Source: JAICLK01 sp035478715 (GTDB taxonomy: Bacteria > Patescibacteriota > Saccharimonadia > Saccharimonadales > UBA4665). From it: 64,000 nt of DNA. The translations under genes were made by a program, and so were the position numbers. Each line of letters opens with the position of its first letter. The first letter of the stretch is position 1. Positions 9,023-18,423 of this stretch are shown here, in pieces. A model generated the notes under the pieces. That model searched no databases. It had not been told where the DNA came from and worked only from the letters and a program-made list of their open reading frames with translations. The stretch spans positions 1 to 64,000 of the forward strand of contig DATIJK010000041.1 in assembly GCA_035478715.1 (NCBI GenBank). The letters are read 5' to 3'.

Positions 9023-10780
9023 TCATTCGTCGATAAACCCACCGGACTGATGTTGCCACAGCCGTGCGTACTCGCCGCCCAGTTTCAATAGCTCCTGATG
9101 CGAACCTTGTTCGATGATGCTGCCTTTTTCAATCACGATGATGCGGTCCATCTTCTGGATCGTACTCAATCTATGTGCAATCACTATCGCTGTGCGATCT
9201 TTCAGAAGGTCTTTTAATGCTTTCTGGATGAGTTTTTCGCTCTCGCTATCGAGCGCGCTAGTGGCCTCGTCGAGCATTAGAATGGGCGCTTGCTTCAGAA
9301 TAGCCCGTGCAATTGCGACTCTTTGCCGCTGGCCGCCTGATAACTTGACGCCTCGTTCACCAACTAATGTATCATAGCCCTCTGAAAGATGGCTGATAAA
9401 TTCGTGAGCTTGCGCATGCTCAGCTGCTGCGATGACTTCAGATTCAGTCGCGTCAGGCCTGCCGTACGCGATGTTTTCACGGATTGTGCGGTGGAACATG
9501 GCAGTATCCTGCGGAACGAACGCGATCAGGTCGGTCAAAGAGCGGTTGTCTGCTTCGGTGCCATCGACCAGTAATTCGCCGGGTTTCAGCGGGTAATAGC
9601 CAAGCATCAGGGACATCAGCGTTGATTTGCCGCCGCCGCTGTGGCCGACCAGGCCGATCTTCTCGCCTTGCTTGATCGTGATGTTTATATCATCAAGCAC
9701 CGGCACATCTGGTTTGTCAGGGTAGGCGAAAGACAGGTTCCGTAATTCCAGCGACGTATTGAAATGTTCCAATCTTGGTATCGGTTCATCATCTCTGCTT
9801 GAATCGGAAATGATGTTCCGTTCGCCAAACAGATATTTGTACGCTTCCTCGATGTTGGCGATTTTTATATTCAGCTGCGAAGTATCCCACACGACTTCCC
9901 AGATGAAATTTGAAAACAGGACGATTGCCGTCAGGAACGTCGTCACCTGTGCCAGGCCGATCTGCCCGTGCACGTACAGATAGACGTTGACGATGAACGC
10001 GGCTGACCATATCAGCCATCTGACGCAGATACTCATGAAACCCCAGAAAAGTACGGCTTTGAAAAACGAATATTTTGCCGCATCAATCACGCCGCGGCGG
10101 GCATCGTAAATCCGCATCGCTTCACGGCGTTCGCTCCTGAAAGCTTTCACCGTCACGAAATTGGCGATGGAATCCACCGCGAATCCGTCCAAGCTTGATT
10201 GCTTATCGGCGGTTTTCCGTTCGGCTTTTGACATCTCACGGGCAAGTATCCTGCCGGTCACATACATGAGGATAATGCCGGCGCTGAATATCAAGCCCGT
10301 ATAAATATTGACCGTAAACATAGTAATCAATATCACTGGTAGTGAGACGATCAAGTTGATGTATTGATAGTGGAAATCAGTGCGTACTTCGCGGAATGAA
10401 CGGCCCAGGCTGGCAATGTAGCTGCTGATCTTACCGGTGAAGTTATTGACGAAATAGCCGTAGTCGTGGCGCAAGACATTCTGAAAAACGATGTCTTCGT
10501 AACGGTTGGAAGGCTCTATGAGTAGTTTCCAGTTCATGAATTCTGCCGATCGCCAGAAGATGTCATGACCGACGCTTGCCGCGATGACCAACACCGTCCA
10601 GATCAGGATTCCGCTTGAATCGTGGCTGGTCAGGCTGCCAGTCAATTTACCGATGATCCATGGTACCAGCGTGATGACAATATCCGCCAGGGCGAATACG
10701 ATCGCAGTCGCCAAGAACGGTTTTTTGAATGTGCCGCAATACGATATGAATGATCGTATGGCGGGGTATTTCTTAAACAT
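9023..10780 (-). CDS. ABC half-exporter, second of three
   Basis: 585 residues from the ATG at 10780, preferred over an upstream start at 10825 because the extension would lie inside the preceding gene and an AGG is well placed. Six hydrophobic segments are followed by an ATPase with GHSGGGKST, LSGGQRQRVAIA, ILMLDEATSALD and IAHRLST, all intact. The start lies 8 bases after the upstream stop, so the three genes form one operon. The C-terminus WQHQSGGFIDE closely matches its two neighbours. Substrate unknown; lipid, peptide or drug export are the usual roles. Confidence 0.93.
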   Translation of the reverse strand: MFKKYPAIRSFISYCGTFKKPFLATAIVFALADIVITLVPWIIGKLTGSLTSHDSSGILIWTVLVIAASVGHDIFWRSAEFMNWKLLIEPSNRYEDIVFQNVLRHDYGYFVNNFTGKISSYIASLGRSFREVRTDFHYQYINLIVSLPVILITMFTVNIYTGLIFSAGIILMYVTGRILAREMSKAERKTADKQSSLDGFAVDSIANFVTVKAFRSERREAMRIYDARRGVIDAAKYSFFKAVLFWGFMSICVRWLIWSAAFIVNVYLYVHGQIGLAQVTTFLTAIVLFSNFIWEVVWDTSQLNIKIANIEEAYKYLFGERNIISDSSRDDEPIPRLEHFNTSLELRNLSFAYPDKPDVPVLDDINITIKQGEKIGLVGHSGGGKSTLMSLMLGYYPLKPGELLVDGTEADNRSLTDLIAFVPQDTAMFHRTIRENIAYGRPDATESEVIAAAEHAQAHEFISHLSEGYDTLVGERGVKLSGGQRQRVAIARAILKQAPILMLDEATSALDSESEKLIQKALKDLLKDRTAIVIAHRLSTIQKMDRIIVIEKGSIIEQGSHQELLKLGGEYARLWQHQSGGFIDE

Positions 10781-10788
10781 ATTTAAAC

Positions 10789-12561
10789 CTATTCCTCGAT
10801 GAATCCGCCGGACTGGTGGCGCCATAATTTGGCGTACGTGCCTTTTGCTTTAAGTAGTTCATTATGTGTCCCTTGTTCGATTATTTTTCCGTCGTCCAAT
10901 ACGACGATCCGATCCATTTTCTGGATGGTGCTTAACCGATGTGCAATGACGATGGCGGTTCGTCCGGCCATCAATTGCCACAGGGCGGCTTGAATCAAGC
11001 GCTCGCTTTCGGAATCGAGCGCACTGGTTGCTTCGTCCAACAACAGTATCGGCGCGTCTTTTAATATCGCGCGTGCAATAGCGATACGCTGTCTTTGTCC
11101 GCCAGACAGTTTTACACCTCGTTCGCCCACCAGCGTTTCGTAACCGTTCGGTAGACTCCGGATGAATTCGTCTGCATTAGCTTTTTTGGCTGATCTGAAA
11201 ATTTCACTTTCTTTAGCGCCGGTTTTGCCGTATGCGATGTTATCACTGATGCTGCGATGGAACAGCAGTGGTTCCTGCGGAACATATGCAATATGTGAGC
11301 GTAAGTCATCCTGTGTAATCCGGGCGATATTCTGGCCATCGATCAATATTTCGCCGCCGTCAAGGTCTGAGAAACGCAGCAGTAAGCGTGTAAAAGTAGT
11401 TTTGCCGGAACCGGAATGGCCGACAAGCCCGACTTTCTCGCCTGCTTTGATGCTCAGGTTCAGCTTATCAAACAAGGCGTCATCGGCACCATTATGAGTG
11501 AAGATTACGTTCTCGAACGCAATCGCACCTTTTTTGATGCGGACTTTTTCGGGCTTCTCCGGATCGACGACTTCGGGCTTTTGCAACAGGATTTCGGTCA
11601 TTTCGCTGGCATCTCCGATCGATCGGTTGAAGTTACGCAGGCTGTTCAAGCTGAACTGGAAAAGTTGCACACAAATGGATGTCGAGTAACTCAGTATCAG
11701 AAAAACGATTGCCAGATTCGCATGAAAAACTAAGACGCCTGCTACTGCCATAAACAGTGCCGTTGCTGAAATCAAGCGTGTTGCGGATCCGGTATATGCG
11801 TTTTGCCGTTGATGTGCGCCGGCCAATCTTAATAGCGCTGACATAGATTTTAGAGTCGCTTTATCAAACTGGCGGTTTTCGTACTTTCCACCTGCAAAAC
11901 TTTTTACAGCCATTACATTCGTGATGTTATCGGCTAGATATCCGGTTTGTGCGCTTTCTATTGTGGAGTAATCTTTTACGAGTTGGCGTGTCCTTCGGGT
12001 GATGTAAAACGACCATAAGATATAGGTGATCGAAAAAATAAACAGTATTACAGAATAGAGCGGTACACTAAACGCTAAAATTACGCATGCCCAAACTATA
12101 CCAGCCACCATTGGGCCGACTTGAAATACCACAGTATCTGCTAGACGGATATATGAACTTAGCAGTTTATTATATTGCGACACCAGAGATCCGCCGAAGT
12201 GGTTGGCGTGGAAATCGGCACTTTGGTCCATCAGGTGCGAAAAAACTTTGCGCGCCAAATCTCTCTCAACATTTCCTTCGAGCCGCCACATAAAGTGGTC
12301 CACCAGCCGCCACATTATTAAGCCACCGGTCAAAATCAATAGCGCATAGCCTACAATTGCCGGCCCGAAGCTATGCCAAAGCTGATGCGGAACGTAGTCA
12401 CCGGTGCTGAGTCGGTTTAAGACATGCGCGACGATTAACGGCGGTAAATACGAATCAATCAGAACGGTCACAGGCAACGTGATACAGACCCCTAGCACAA
12501 TACGGGGGTAGCGCCAAACGGCCGACCAATATAAACGGATAGTCTCCTTCATGAGATTCAT
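10789..12561 (-). CDS. ABC half-exporter, first of three
   Basis: 590 residues and first in the operon. AGGG lies about 10 bases before the ATG. A membrane domain (about residues 15-310) precedes the ATPase: GHSGSGKTT, LSGGQRQRIAIA, ILLLDEATSALD and IAHRLST. Every catalytic position is intact, so unlike many heterodimeric exporters none of the three has a degenerate site. The upstream 243-base intergenic region separates it from a divergent gene at 12805. Family assignment is certain; substrate is not. Confidence 0.93.
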   Translation of the reverse strand: MNLMKETIRLYWSAVWRYPRIVLGVCITLPVTVLIDSYLPPLIVAHVLNRLSTGDYVPHQLWHSFGPAIVGYALLILTGGLIMWRLVDHFMWRLEGNVERDLARKVFSHLMDQSADFHANHFGGSLVSQYNKLLSSYIRLADTVVFQVGPMVAGIVWACVILAFSVPLYSVILFIFSITYILWSFYITRRTRQLVKDYSTIESAQTGYLADNITNVMAVKSFAGGKYENRQFDKATLKSMSALLRLAGAHQRQNAYTGSATRLISATALFMAVAGVLVFHANLAIVFLILSYSTSICVQLFQFSLNSLRNFNRSIGDASEMTEILLQKPEVVDPEKPEKVRIKKGAIAFENVIFTHNGADDALFDKLNLSIKAGEKVGLVGHSGSGKTTFTRLLLRFSDLDGGEILIDGQNIARITQDDLRSHIAYVPQEPLLFHRSISDNIAYGKTGAKESEIFRSAKKANADEFIRSLPNGYETLVGERGVKLSGGQRQRIAIARAILKDAPILLLDEATSALDSESERLIQAALWQLMAGRTAIVIAHRLSTIQKMDRIVVLDDGKIIEQGTHNELLKAKGTYAKLWRHQSGGFIEE

Positions 12562-12761
12562 GACAAAATTCCCTTTGTTGAATTTCGATTTGTATTAAAA
12601 AGTAAAGATACTTTGGATTTTAACGTTTTAAGAGGTGTTAATATCTCTGAAAGTTAATGAGATTTGCCAAAAGCGGCACACGTGCCACTAACAAATTGCT
12701 GGTTCATTGCTAACATTTTTCGCCGCCTCCGACTTAGTTTGATAATGAATGAAGATTATTG

Positions 12762-12767
12762 TATACT
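12762..12767 (+). promoter_or_regulatory. -10 element for the gene at 12805
   Basis: TATACT in the divergent intergenic region 12562-12804. The predicted start near 12774 gives a leader of about 30-50 bases. Apart from a weak AGAG...CTCT hairpin, I see nothing else in this gap. Confidence 0.45.
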
Positions 12768-12804
12768 AAATATACAGAAATTGCAACCCTGTTGTTAACG
12801 GAAG

Positions 12805-14295
12805 GTGTGGATAACAGTAACGATGAATCATAACGCACCCGGTAATCAGGGAGAGGAATCACTGCCTTTACCGGAAAATGACGAGTCTAAACGGCACAAA
12901 AAGCAGCGGAAATCCAAACGCAGCCACATGCAGAACGGCCGCGAGAATTCAGCTGGAAACATCGAGTCGGGCCGTGACCTTGAAAATGGCAATTCACGCG
13001 AGTATAGTGCTGATGACCTGAGCGAAGCGGTGATCTGGGTCCGCGAATTCGACCCGAACGATACTTCTGTCAAACCGCTAATAAACACCGAGCAGTATTT
13101 GGCCTCCCAAAAGATAGCTGCAAAATCCGAAACTCCTAATAAATCAGAACAACCGTCACAAACAAGTAAAAATAATAGTAGGAATGCTGTGTCGCAAAAA
13201 ATCGAACATTACGATCTACGAATGTCGTCTGAGCAGATCGATGACGCTGATTCAGGGTACCTAAACCACGAACCAGATAAATCGCCCGAACGGAATTATT
13301 TCTGGAACCAAGCCGATATCTACCAGCCGCAAGGCCATGAAATGCTTCCGAATATTACAAAATCCGATAATCAAGGCCAAAACAGCGAAAATATTGAAAA
13401 TCTTTATGATGCGGGAATCAATGATGATGCGACACTGGCTGAGGCTGTAAATCCGAATGATCCGTCATATGTTGATCACGAACCAGTTAGGTACCAAGAA
13501 AAAACGGTCGTAAAACCCCGTAAAAACCAAAAATCAGGTTTTATGGCTCGACGCCGTGAAAAACGTGCAGTACAATCGCAGCAAATGGAAGGCGAAACTT
13601 TCGATAGAATCGCGTCTACATCTCCATACAACGAGCTAATTCCGGAAGAAATGGGGCCAGTTGAAGCTGTGCGCGATACGTACGAACAGCCGGCAATTCT
13701 GAACGATGAAATCAGCAGACCCGCGGAAGTGGCCGACAGGCCGACGAGCAGATATCCCGAAATGCCTGTTTCCAAACAGAAGGAAAAAGTTGAGGAATCA
13801 TATGCCGAACGCGGTTCTGATCACCCGGATGTCGAGTTATCCTTAGAAAAGACCGAACAATTGGATTTAGCACGGTCGATTCATATCGACAGTGTGAGCG
13901 TCTATGAAATGTTTACCGCCGGCCGGATAGACGAAGCTGGGTTGCACCGCATCATAGTTGAATTTTTACGCGGCGGCGACCTCCGCGATGTCATAAAGAG
14001 CGAGATAATCCGCCAGCAGCTTAAATTCGAACGCGACCCGCAATTACGCGACACTCCAGTAGATAAAAAAGCACCGTCAAAAGCCAGGACATCCAAGATC
14101 AAGAGCCGTACGAAATCGATTATCGACCCGGTGCGTAACAGAGACAGAACTGAAAAACTGGCGGAACTCACACAGAAAACAATTGAGAAATCTCATGAAT
14201 ATCTGGACGACAACCCCAAAGCCGGGCAAATGATGAGCATCGCTGCCATCGTCGTCATTTACCTGACGATTCTTATTGTCGCAATTGCAAAGTAG
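12805..14295 (+). CDS. Hydrophilic protein with C-terminal membrane anchor
   Basis: 496 residues from a GTG; an ATG at 12823 is an equally plausible start. Residues 1 to about 350 are highly polar, rich in Asn, Gln, Glu, Lys and Ser, and look disordered. A conserved-looking helical patch, about 350-410 (YEMFTAGRIDEAGLHRIIVE), is followed by a basic linker and one hydrophobic helix at about 473-494, right at the C-terminus. This is a tail-anchored topology with the bulk in the cytoplasm. No family recognised. It is followed 6 bases later by trhO. Confidence 0.75.
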   Translation: MWITVTMNHNAPGNQGEESLPLPENDESKRHKKQRKSKRSHMQNGRENSAGNIESGRDLENGNSREYSADDLSEAVIWVREFDPNDTSVKPLINTEQYLASQKIAAKSETPNKSEQPSQTSKNNSRNAVSQKIEHYDLRMSSEQIDDADSGYLNHEPDKSPERNYFWNQADIYQPQGHEMLPNITKSDNQGQNSENIENLYDAGINDDATLAEAVNPNDPSYVDHEPVRYQEKTVVKPRKNQKSGFMARRREKRAVQSQQMEGETFDRIASTSPYNELIPEEMGPVEAVRDTYEQPAILNDEISRPAEVADRPTSRYPEMPVSKQKEKVEESYAERGSDHPDVELSLEKTEQLDLARSIHIDSVSVYEMFTAGRIDEAGLHRIIVEFLRGGDLRDVIKSEIIRQQLKFERDPQLRDTPVDKKAPSKARTSKIKSRTKSIIDPVRNRDRTEKLAELTQKTIEKSHEYLDDNPKAGQMMSIAAIVVIYLTILIVAIAK

Positions 14296-14301
14296 TCACA
14301 A

Positions 14302-15150
14302 ATGCAGAAAATTATCCTCTATTACAAATTCGTACCATTGGCCGACCCGGACATGACGCGCCGCTGGCAAAATGAGCTGTGCACCCGATTAAATCTCCGT
14401 GGCAGGATTATTATCAGCAGACATGGCATTAACGGCACGGTCGGCGGTAACATGGCAGATGTAAAAACCTATGTGCGCGAAATGAACAAGACGCCGGAAT
14501 TCAAGGGTATCGAATACAAATGGAGCGATGGCATGCGCGAAGATTTTCCGAAACTTAGCGTCAAGGTCCGGGATGAGTTAGTCACGCTCGAGCCTGGCGA
14601 AAATTTTGACGTGTTTGATAAAGGAACGCCGCTACGGCCGAAAGCCTGGCATGAGTACATTCAAAAACACCCGGACGCAATAATTTTTGATGCCCGGAAT
14701 GATTATGAATCCGAAATCGGCGAGTTCCGCAACGCCATCAAGCCGAAGATGAAAACGTTCAAGCAGGTGAAAGAACACGTCGAAAAACTGCCAAAAGACA
14801 AGCCGGTGTTAACATACTGTACCGGTGATATCCGCTGCGAATACCTCAGCGCCTACATGAAACACAAAGGTTTCAAAGACGTCTATCATCTGGATGGCGG
14901 TATCGTGAAATACGGCGAAGAATTCGGCGACGAAGGCTATTGGGATGGCAAATGCTACGTATTCGACAAGCGGATGAAACTGGCTTTTTCGGATAAAAGT
15001 AAAGACATAGGCGTGTGCGCCCATTGCGGAGCGGCAACAAGCGAACAGGTCAACTGCGCTAAATTAAGCTGCAATTTACAATTCGTAGTCTGCGAATCAT
15101 GCCAGACTAAAGAGCAGACGAGTTGCGAGCGGCATGCAGTTTCAGCGTAA
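14302..15150 (+). CDS. trhO: tRNA uridine(34) hydroxylase TrhO (rhodanese-domain)
   Basis: 282 residues. The YceA/TrhO family forms 5-hydroxyuridine at the tRNA wobble position. An N-terminal acylphosphatase-like domain is present (about 1-95; ISRHGINGTVGG is diagnostic), then a rhodanese domain with the active-site Cys in YCTGDIRCE (about residue 173), then a C-terminal Cys-rich segment (CAHC...CAKLSC...CESC) likely to bind zinc. It starts 6 bases after the stop of the preceding gene, so it is probably co-transcribed. It converges on the nucleotidyltransferase that ends at 15154. Confidence 0.95.
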   Translation: MQKIILYYKFVPLADPDMTRRWQNELCTRLNLRGRIIISRHGINGTVGGNMADVKTYVREMNKTPEFKGIEYKWSDGMREDFPKLSVKVRDELVTLEPGENFDVFDKGTPLRPKAWHEYIQKHPDAIIFDARNDYESEIGEFRNAIKPKMKTFKQVKEHVEKLPKDKPVLTYCTGDIRCEYLSAYMKHKGFKDVYHLDGGIVKYGEEFGDEGYWDGKCYVFDKRMKLAFSDKSKDIGVCAHCGAATSEQVNCAKLSCNLQFVVCESCQTKEQTSCERHAVSA

Positions 15151-15153
15151 CTG

Positions 15154-15972
15154 TCAAATTACCTTCAAGAACTCTTTTGTTTTTTGCTCGATTGCAATGC
15201 GCGATTCGGGTGACAACTTGTCCCGATGAGGCAGAATGTTTATTACATTTGCTTGCTCAAGATTTATGCTGCTTCCATCAAAAAAGCCCACAAGTTTATT
15301 GATTACTGATTGCCAACATGTTTCGAGTGCCGTTATAAAGCTGTCACTGACAAAGCAGATTTCGGGAATGCTTATTACGTTTGATATCGGACGGGAAAAG
15401 TACAGTTTATGCTCAAACTCAGTGTAGGTCGGAAAATCTCCGACGATAAATCCATCAACAATTCTAGCACTAAAATCTCTGGTTAACTCGCATCGATCAA
15501 AAGCAAATGCATGATCCGTGGAGGGTTTGTCCAGCGTAGAGCGCAGTCTTGTCGTAGATGATGATTGCAAAGTTATAGCATTAATCAACGACTGTTCATC
15601 CCAAAGGTGAAACTCCAATTTGACACCATCACGTTCTGAAATCAGACTAAATTGCTTATAAACACCAAATTGGTATCCTCTTACTGCGTGAATCACTTCG
15701 CTTTCGCTAGCAATTAGCAACTCAGTGAGGTTTGAAGCATTTTCCGGTCTAATTAACAATTGGATGTCAATATCGGAGTCGATTGTGACACAATAATTTT
15801 TGCCGTAAGCCATTGAGCCGGTAACTACCATGTCGCTGACTCTATCTTTAAATTCATTATGGAGCTGGTCTATAATTTTTTGGCGTCGATCAGTTTCTGC
15901 TCGCGCAATTTTCGGATCGACCGGGGTGTATACGGTGCTATAGGTCACTACTATTAACTTACTGTTAATCAT
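15154..15972 (-). CDS. Nucleotidyltransferase-superfamily protein
   Basis: 272 residues from the ATG at 15972; a TTG at 15984 would add four residues. The signature is GSMAYG (about 52-57) followed by DSDID (65-69), the G[SG]...DxD metal-binding motif of the Pol-beta-like nucleotidyltransferase fold. A third acidic residue probably lies in KLEFHLWDE. The remaining two thirds are helical and unrecognised. The substrate is unknown; aminoglycoside-type, tRNA or protein nucleotidylation are all possible. It is divergent from uvrC with only 41 bases between the starts, and a GATAGT -10 (15984-15989) suits a near-leaderless message. Confidence 0.82.
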   Translation of the reverse strand: MINSKLIVVTYSTVYTPVDPKIARAETDRRQKIIDQLHNEFKDRVSDMVVTGSMAYGKNYCVTIDSDIDIQLLIRPENASNLTELLIASESEVIHAVRGYQFGVYKQFSLISERDGVKLEFHLWDEQSLINAITLQSSSTTRLRSTLDKPSTDHAFAFDRCELTRDFSARIVDGFIVGDFPTYTEFEHKLYFSRPISNVISIPEICFVSDSFITALETCWQSVINKLVGFFDGSSINLEQANVINILPHRDKLSPESRIAIEQKTKEFLKVI

Positions 15973-15997
15973 TGCATTCTGCAACTATCTTGATGCT

Positions 15998-16006
15998 TGA
16001 TAAAAT
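15998..16006 (+). promoter_or_regulatory. uvrC extended -10 (TGATAAAAT)
   Basis: The extended -10 puts the predicted transcription start at 16013, one base before the in-frame GTG at 16014. This decides the uvrC start in favour of GTG16014 over the upstream TTG at 15972. Confidence 0.65.
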
Positions 16007-16013
16007 ATATAGT

Positions 16014-17510
16014 GTGAACAAGAGGTTAGAGCAAAAGTTGGGCGACTTACCCAAAGAGCCGGGCGTCTATTTCCATAAGGATACGTCGGGCGAGATTATT
16101 TATGTAGGAAAGGCTGCGGTGTTGCGCAACCGTGTGCGGCAGTATTTCCAAAAGTCACGTGCTCGTGATCCAAAGACAGAAGCGTTGGTCGCTGAAATCG
16201 CCGATACGGACTGGATGGTTGTCGCAAGCGAAATCGAAGCGCTGTTTTTAGAAGCGGAGATGATACGCCGCTACATGCCGCGTTACAACATCCTGCTGCG
16301 CGACGACAAATCGATGGTGTACATACGGATTGATATGAACAGTGAATTTCCGACCGTAACGACAACCCGGCGGCCACTGGACGATGGTGCGAATTACTAT
16401 GGGCCGTATTTAAGCGCGTACAGCATACGTAACGCGTTAAAGGTTTTGCGTAGAATCTTTCCCTATGCGACTAGGCGGATTCCCGGGCAAAAACGGGCTA
16501 CTTTGTATTATCATTTGGGCTTGGATCCTGGGCTGGAAGAGGGTAGAACAAGTTTAGAAGAATATAGATCTAACTTGCGCAAGATGATAGCGGTGGTGGA
16601 AGGTAAGCGCAAAAGCGTTGAACGCGAAGTCGAGAAAGAGATGAAAGCCGCGGCAAAGAATTCGGAATTCGAGCTGGCAGCCAAGCGGAGGAACCAACTG
16701 TTCGCATTACAAAACTTAACACGTCAAGTAATATTTAGCGATAAAGAGTTTTTAGACATCAGTAAAGACCACGCATTGAACGAAATAGTTAACTTGTTAA
16801 GTATGGCTAAATTCCCCCAAAGGATCGAAGGTTATGACATCAGCCACATGCAAGGCACTAATGTGGTGGCTAGTATGGTCGTCTTCACGAACGGCGTCAG
16901 CAACAAACGCGAATATCGCAAGTTTAAGACCAAAATCCAGCAAAACAACGATTTTTATAATATGAACGAAACGATCAAACGCCGGTTCAGCGAAAAGAAC
17001 GTCAAAGCCTGGGGCAAACCGGATCTGGTATTGATCGACGGTGGCAAAGGCCAACTTGACGCGGCAATAAAAGCCCGTAACGAACTGGGGTACGATACGG
17101 TTCCCTTCATCGGTTTGGCGAAACGCGAAGAGCAAATTGTTATCCAAAAAGGGAAATCAAATGTAGAACTGAACGAAAGTGAAATGCATAAATTAGGAGG
17201 ATTCGCTACAGAAAGCAATGATTTTATACTCGTAAACTTGCCGCACAGCACGAACGCCGTCAAATTATTGCAACGAATCCGCGATGAATCACATCGGTTC
17301 GCAGTCACGTATCATTCTGTACTTAAAGTCAAAAGTCAGACAGCCAGTATGCTGGACGATATCCCGACCATCGGCCCGGCCACCCGTAAAAAACTGATAA
17401 AAACGTTTGGCAGTTTGCGCGGCGTAACCCAAGCCCGCGACTGGGAAATAGAAAAAGTAATTGGCACCAAAAAAGCCACAATACTAAGGCAATATCTCAA
17501 AAAATCATAG
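16014..17510 (+). CDS. uvrC: UvrABC excinuclease subunit C
   Basis: 498 residues from GTG16014. UvrC makes both incisions around a lesion bound by UvrB. Domains in order: GIY-YIG nuclease (GVY at 17-19, YVG at 30-32), a UVR helical motif near 215-250 (ELAAKRRNQLFALQNL) that contacts UvrB, the RNase-H-like C-terminal nuclease (GYDISHMQG, DGGKGQLDAA), and a helix-hairpin-helix pair at the end (LDDIPTIGPATRKKLI). It is shorter than the roughly 600-residue enterobacterial protein. It is leaderless and divergent from the nucleotidyltransferase gene. Confidence 0.97.
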   Translation: MNKRLEQKLGDLPKEPGVYFHKDTSGEIIYVGKAAVLRNRVRQYFQKSRARDPKTEALVAEIADTDWMVVASEIEALFLEAEMIRRYMPRYNILLRDDKSMVYIRIDMNSEFPTVTTTRRPLDDGANYYGPYLSAYSIRNALKVLRRIFPYATRRIPGQKRATLYYHLGLDPGLEEGRTSLEEYRSNLRKMIAVVEGKRKSVEREVEKEMKAAAKNSEFELAAKRRNQLFALQNLTRQVIFSDKEFLDISKDHALNEIVNLLSMAKFPQRIEGYDISHMQGTNVVASMVVFTNGVSNKREYRKFKTKIQQNNDFYNMNETIKRRFSEKNVKAWGKPDLVLIDGGKGQLDAAIKARNELGYDTVPFIGLAKREEQIVIQKGKSNVELNESEMHKLGGFATESNDFILVNLPHSTNAVKLLQRIRDESHRFAVTYHSVLKVKSQTASMLDDIPTIGPATRKKLIKTFGSLRGVTQARDWEIEKVIGTKKATILRQYLKKS

Positions 17511-17516
17511 ATATAA

Positions 17517-18296
17517 CTAAATCTGCGTACGGAATTCAGCTCTTGTTAGCGCCAGTGGCGGATTGGCTAGCAGAAAATCGTGTGTTGCCTCATCGCCAGT
17601 AACCAGCCGACGAACTACACCCCATTCGTCCGCACGTTCAACCATTTTTTTGGTTGGATCCGGTCGGTATTCATCATGTTCCATGCTCACAGAAACAGCA
17701 GGAACGTTATACATGACCTTGGCTTTTGCGAGCAAATCGAGTGAGGATATGCCGGCGGCAATCGTAAGCATTGAACGCGTGAATAAAGGATGGCGTAAGA
17801 TTTCAAGCCATTTAAAATGTAGATCCCAGTCATATGTATCATCTGGCCGACACCTGTCCGTGCGCTCAATTATTTGTGGGTCAATTCGCAGAAGTCCATA
17901 AAACGTTTTAATGAAATTCGATACCGGTTGTGTTTCGGGACCGGCAATGACCGTGGCAGATTTGAGTCCGTTCAGATTTGTGTTTGCCAGTGCAATTGCA
18001 GCCGCACCGTGTCCTAGAAAATGGGATCCCTGCGCAAGGTGTCGAAGCAAGGTATCTTCAAATGTCATCGCTTGGTGAAAAGTCAAACCGTAAACTTTTT
18101 CTACGTCAAAATCCTCTTGAAGCGTTTTGGCCACCGGCAAAAGCATACATGCCGATGTGGCTAGATCGCCGACCAGAAGAACCTGTCGCGATGGAGTGTT
18201 CGCATTTCCGCCTTCAAACATTGCCTCCAGATCCAATGTCGAAACAAATCCGCCGTAGGTTACAACCTCTGCAGGATTATGAGTCATTACGGGCAT
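17517..18296 (-). CDS. Alpha/beta-hydrolase-like protein lacking the nucleophile serine
   Basis: 259 residues. The order of motifs resembles an alpha/beta hydrolase: strand-rich VLLVGDL near 40, an elbow-like FLGHGAAAIA near 93-102, then VPAVSVSMEHDEYRPD near 205-220 and a late GDEATHDFLLANP with a His where the catalytic His would lie. The elbow reads G-H-G-A-A instead of GxSxG, so the usual Ser is absent and the protein may be a non-hydrolytic member. AAGGGAG before the ATG gives a good ribosome-binding site. It converges on uvrC with 6 bases between. The family call is tentative. Confidence 0.55.
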   Translation of the reverse strand: MPVMTHNPAEVVTYGGFVSTLDLEAMFEGGNANTPSRQVLLVGDLATSACMLLPVAKTLQEDFDVEKVYGLTFHQAMTFEDTLLRHLAQGSHFLGHGAAAIALANTNLNGLKSATVIAGPETQPVSNFIKTFYGLLRIDPQIIERTDRCRPDDTYDWDLHFKWLEILRHPLFTRSMLTIAAGISSLDLLAKAKVMYNVPAVSVSMEHDEYRPDPTKKMVERADEWGVVRRLVTGDEATHDFLLANPPLALTRAEFRTQI

Positions 18297-18423
18297 AAAC
18301 TCCCTTTCAAAATAATTACGATATTATACAAGAGTTCTAAACAAATTTGACAGATGCGTAGTCATTTGAATAAACGGCAGTCTAGTCTTACAATATAGTT
18401 CTAGGGAAGGGAGACTTAATAAA

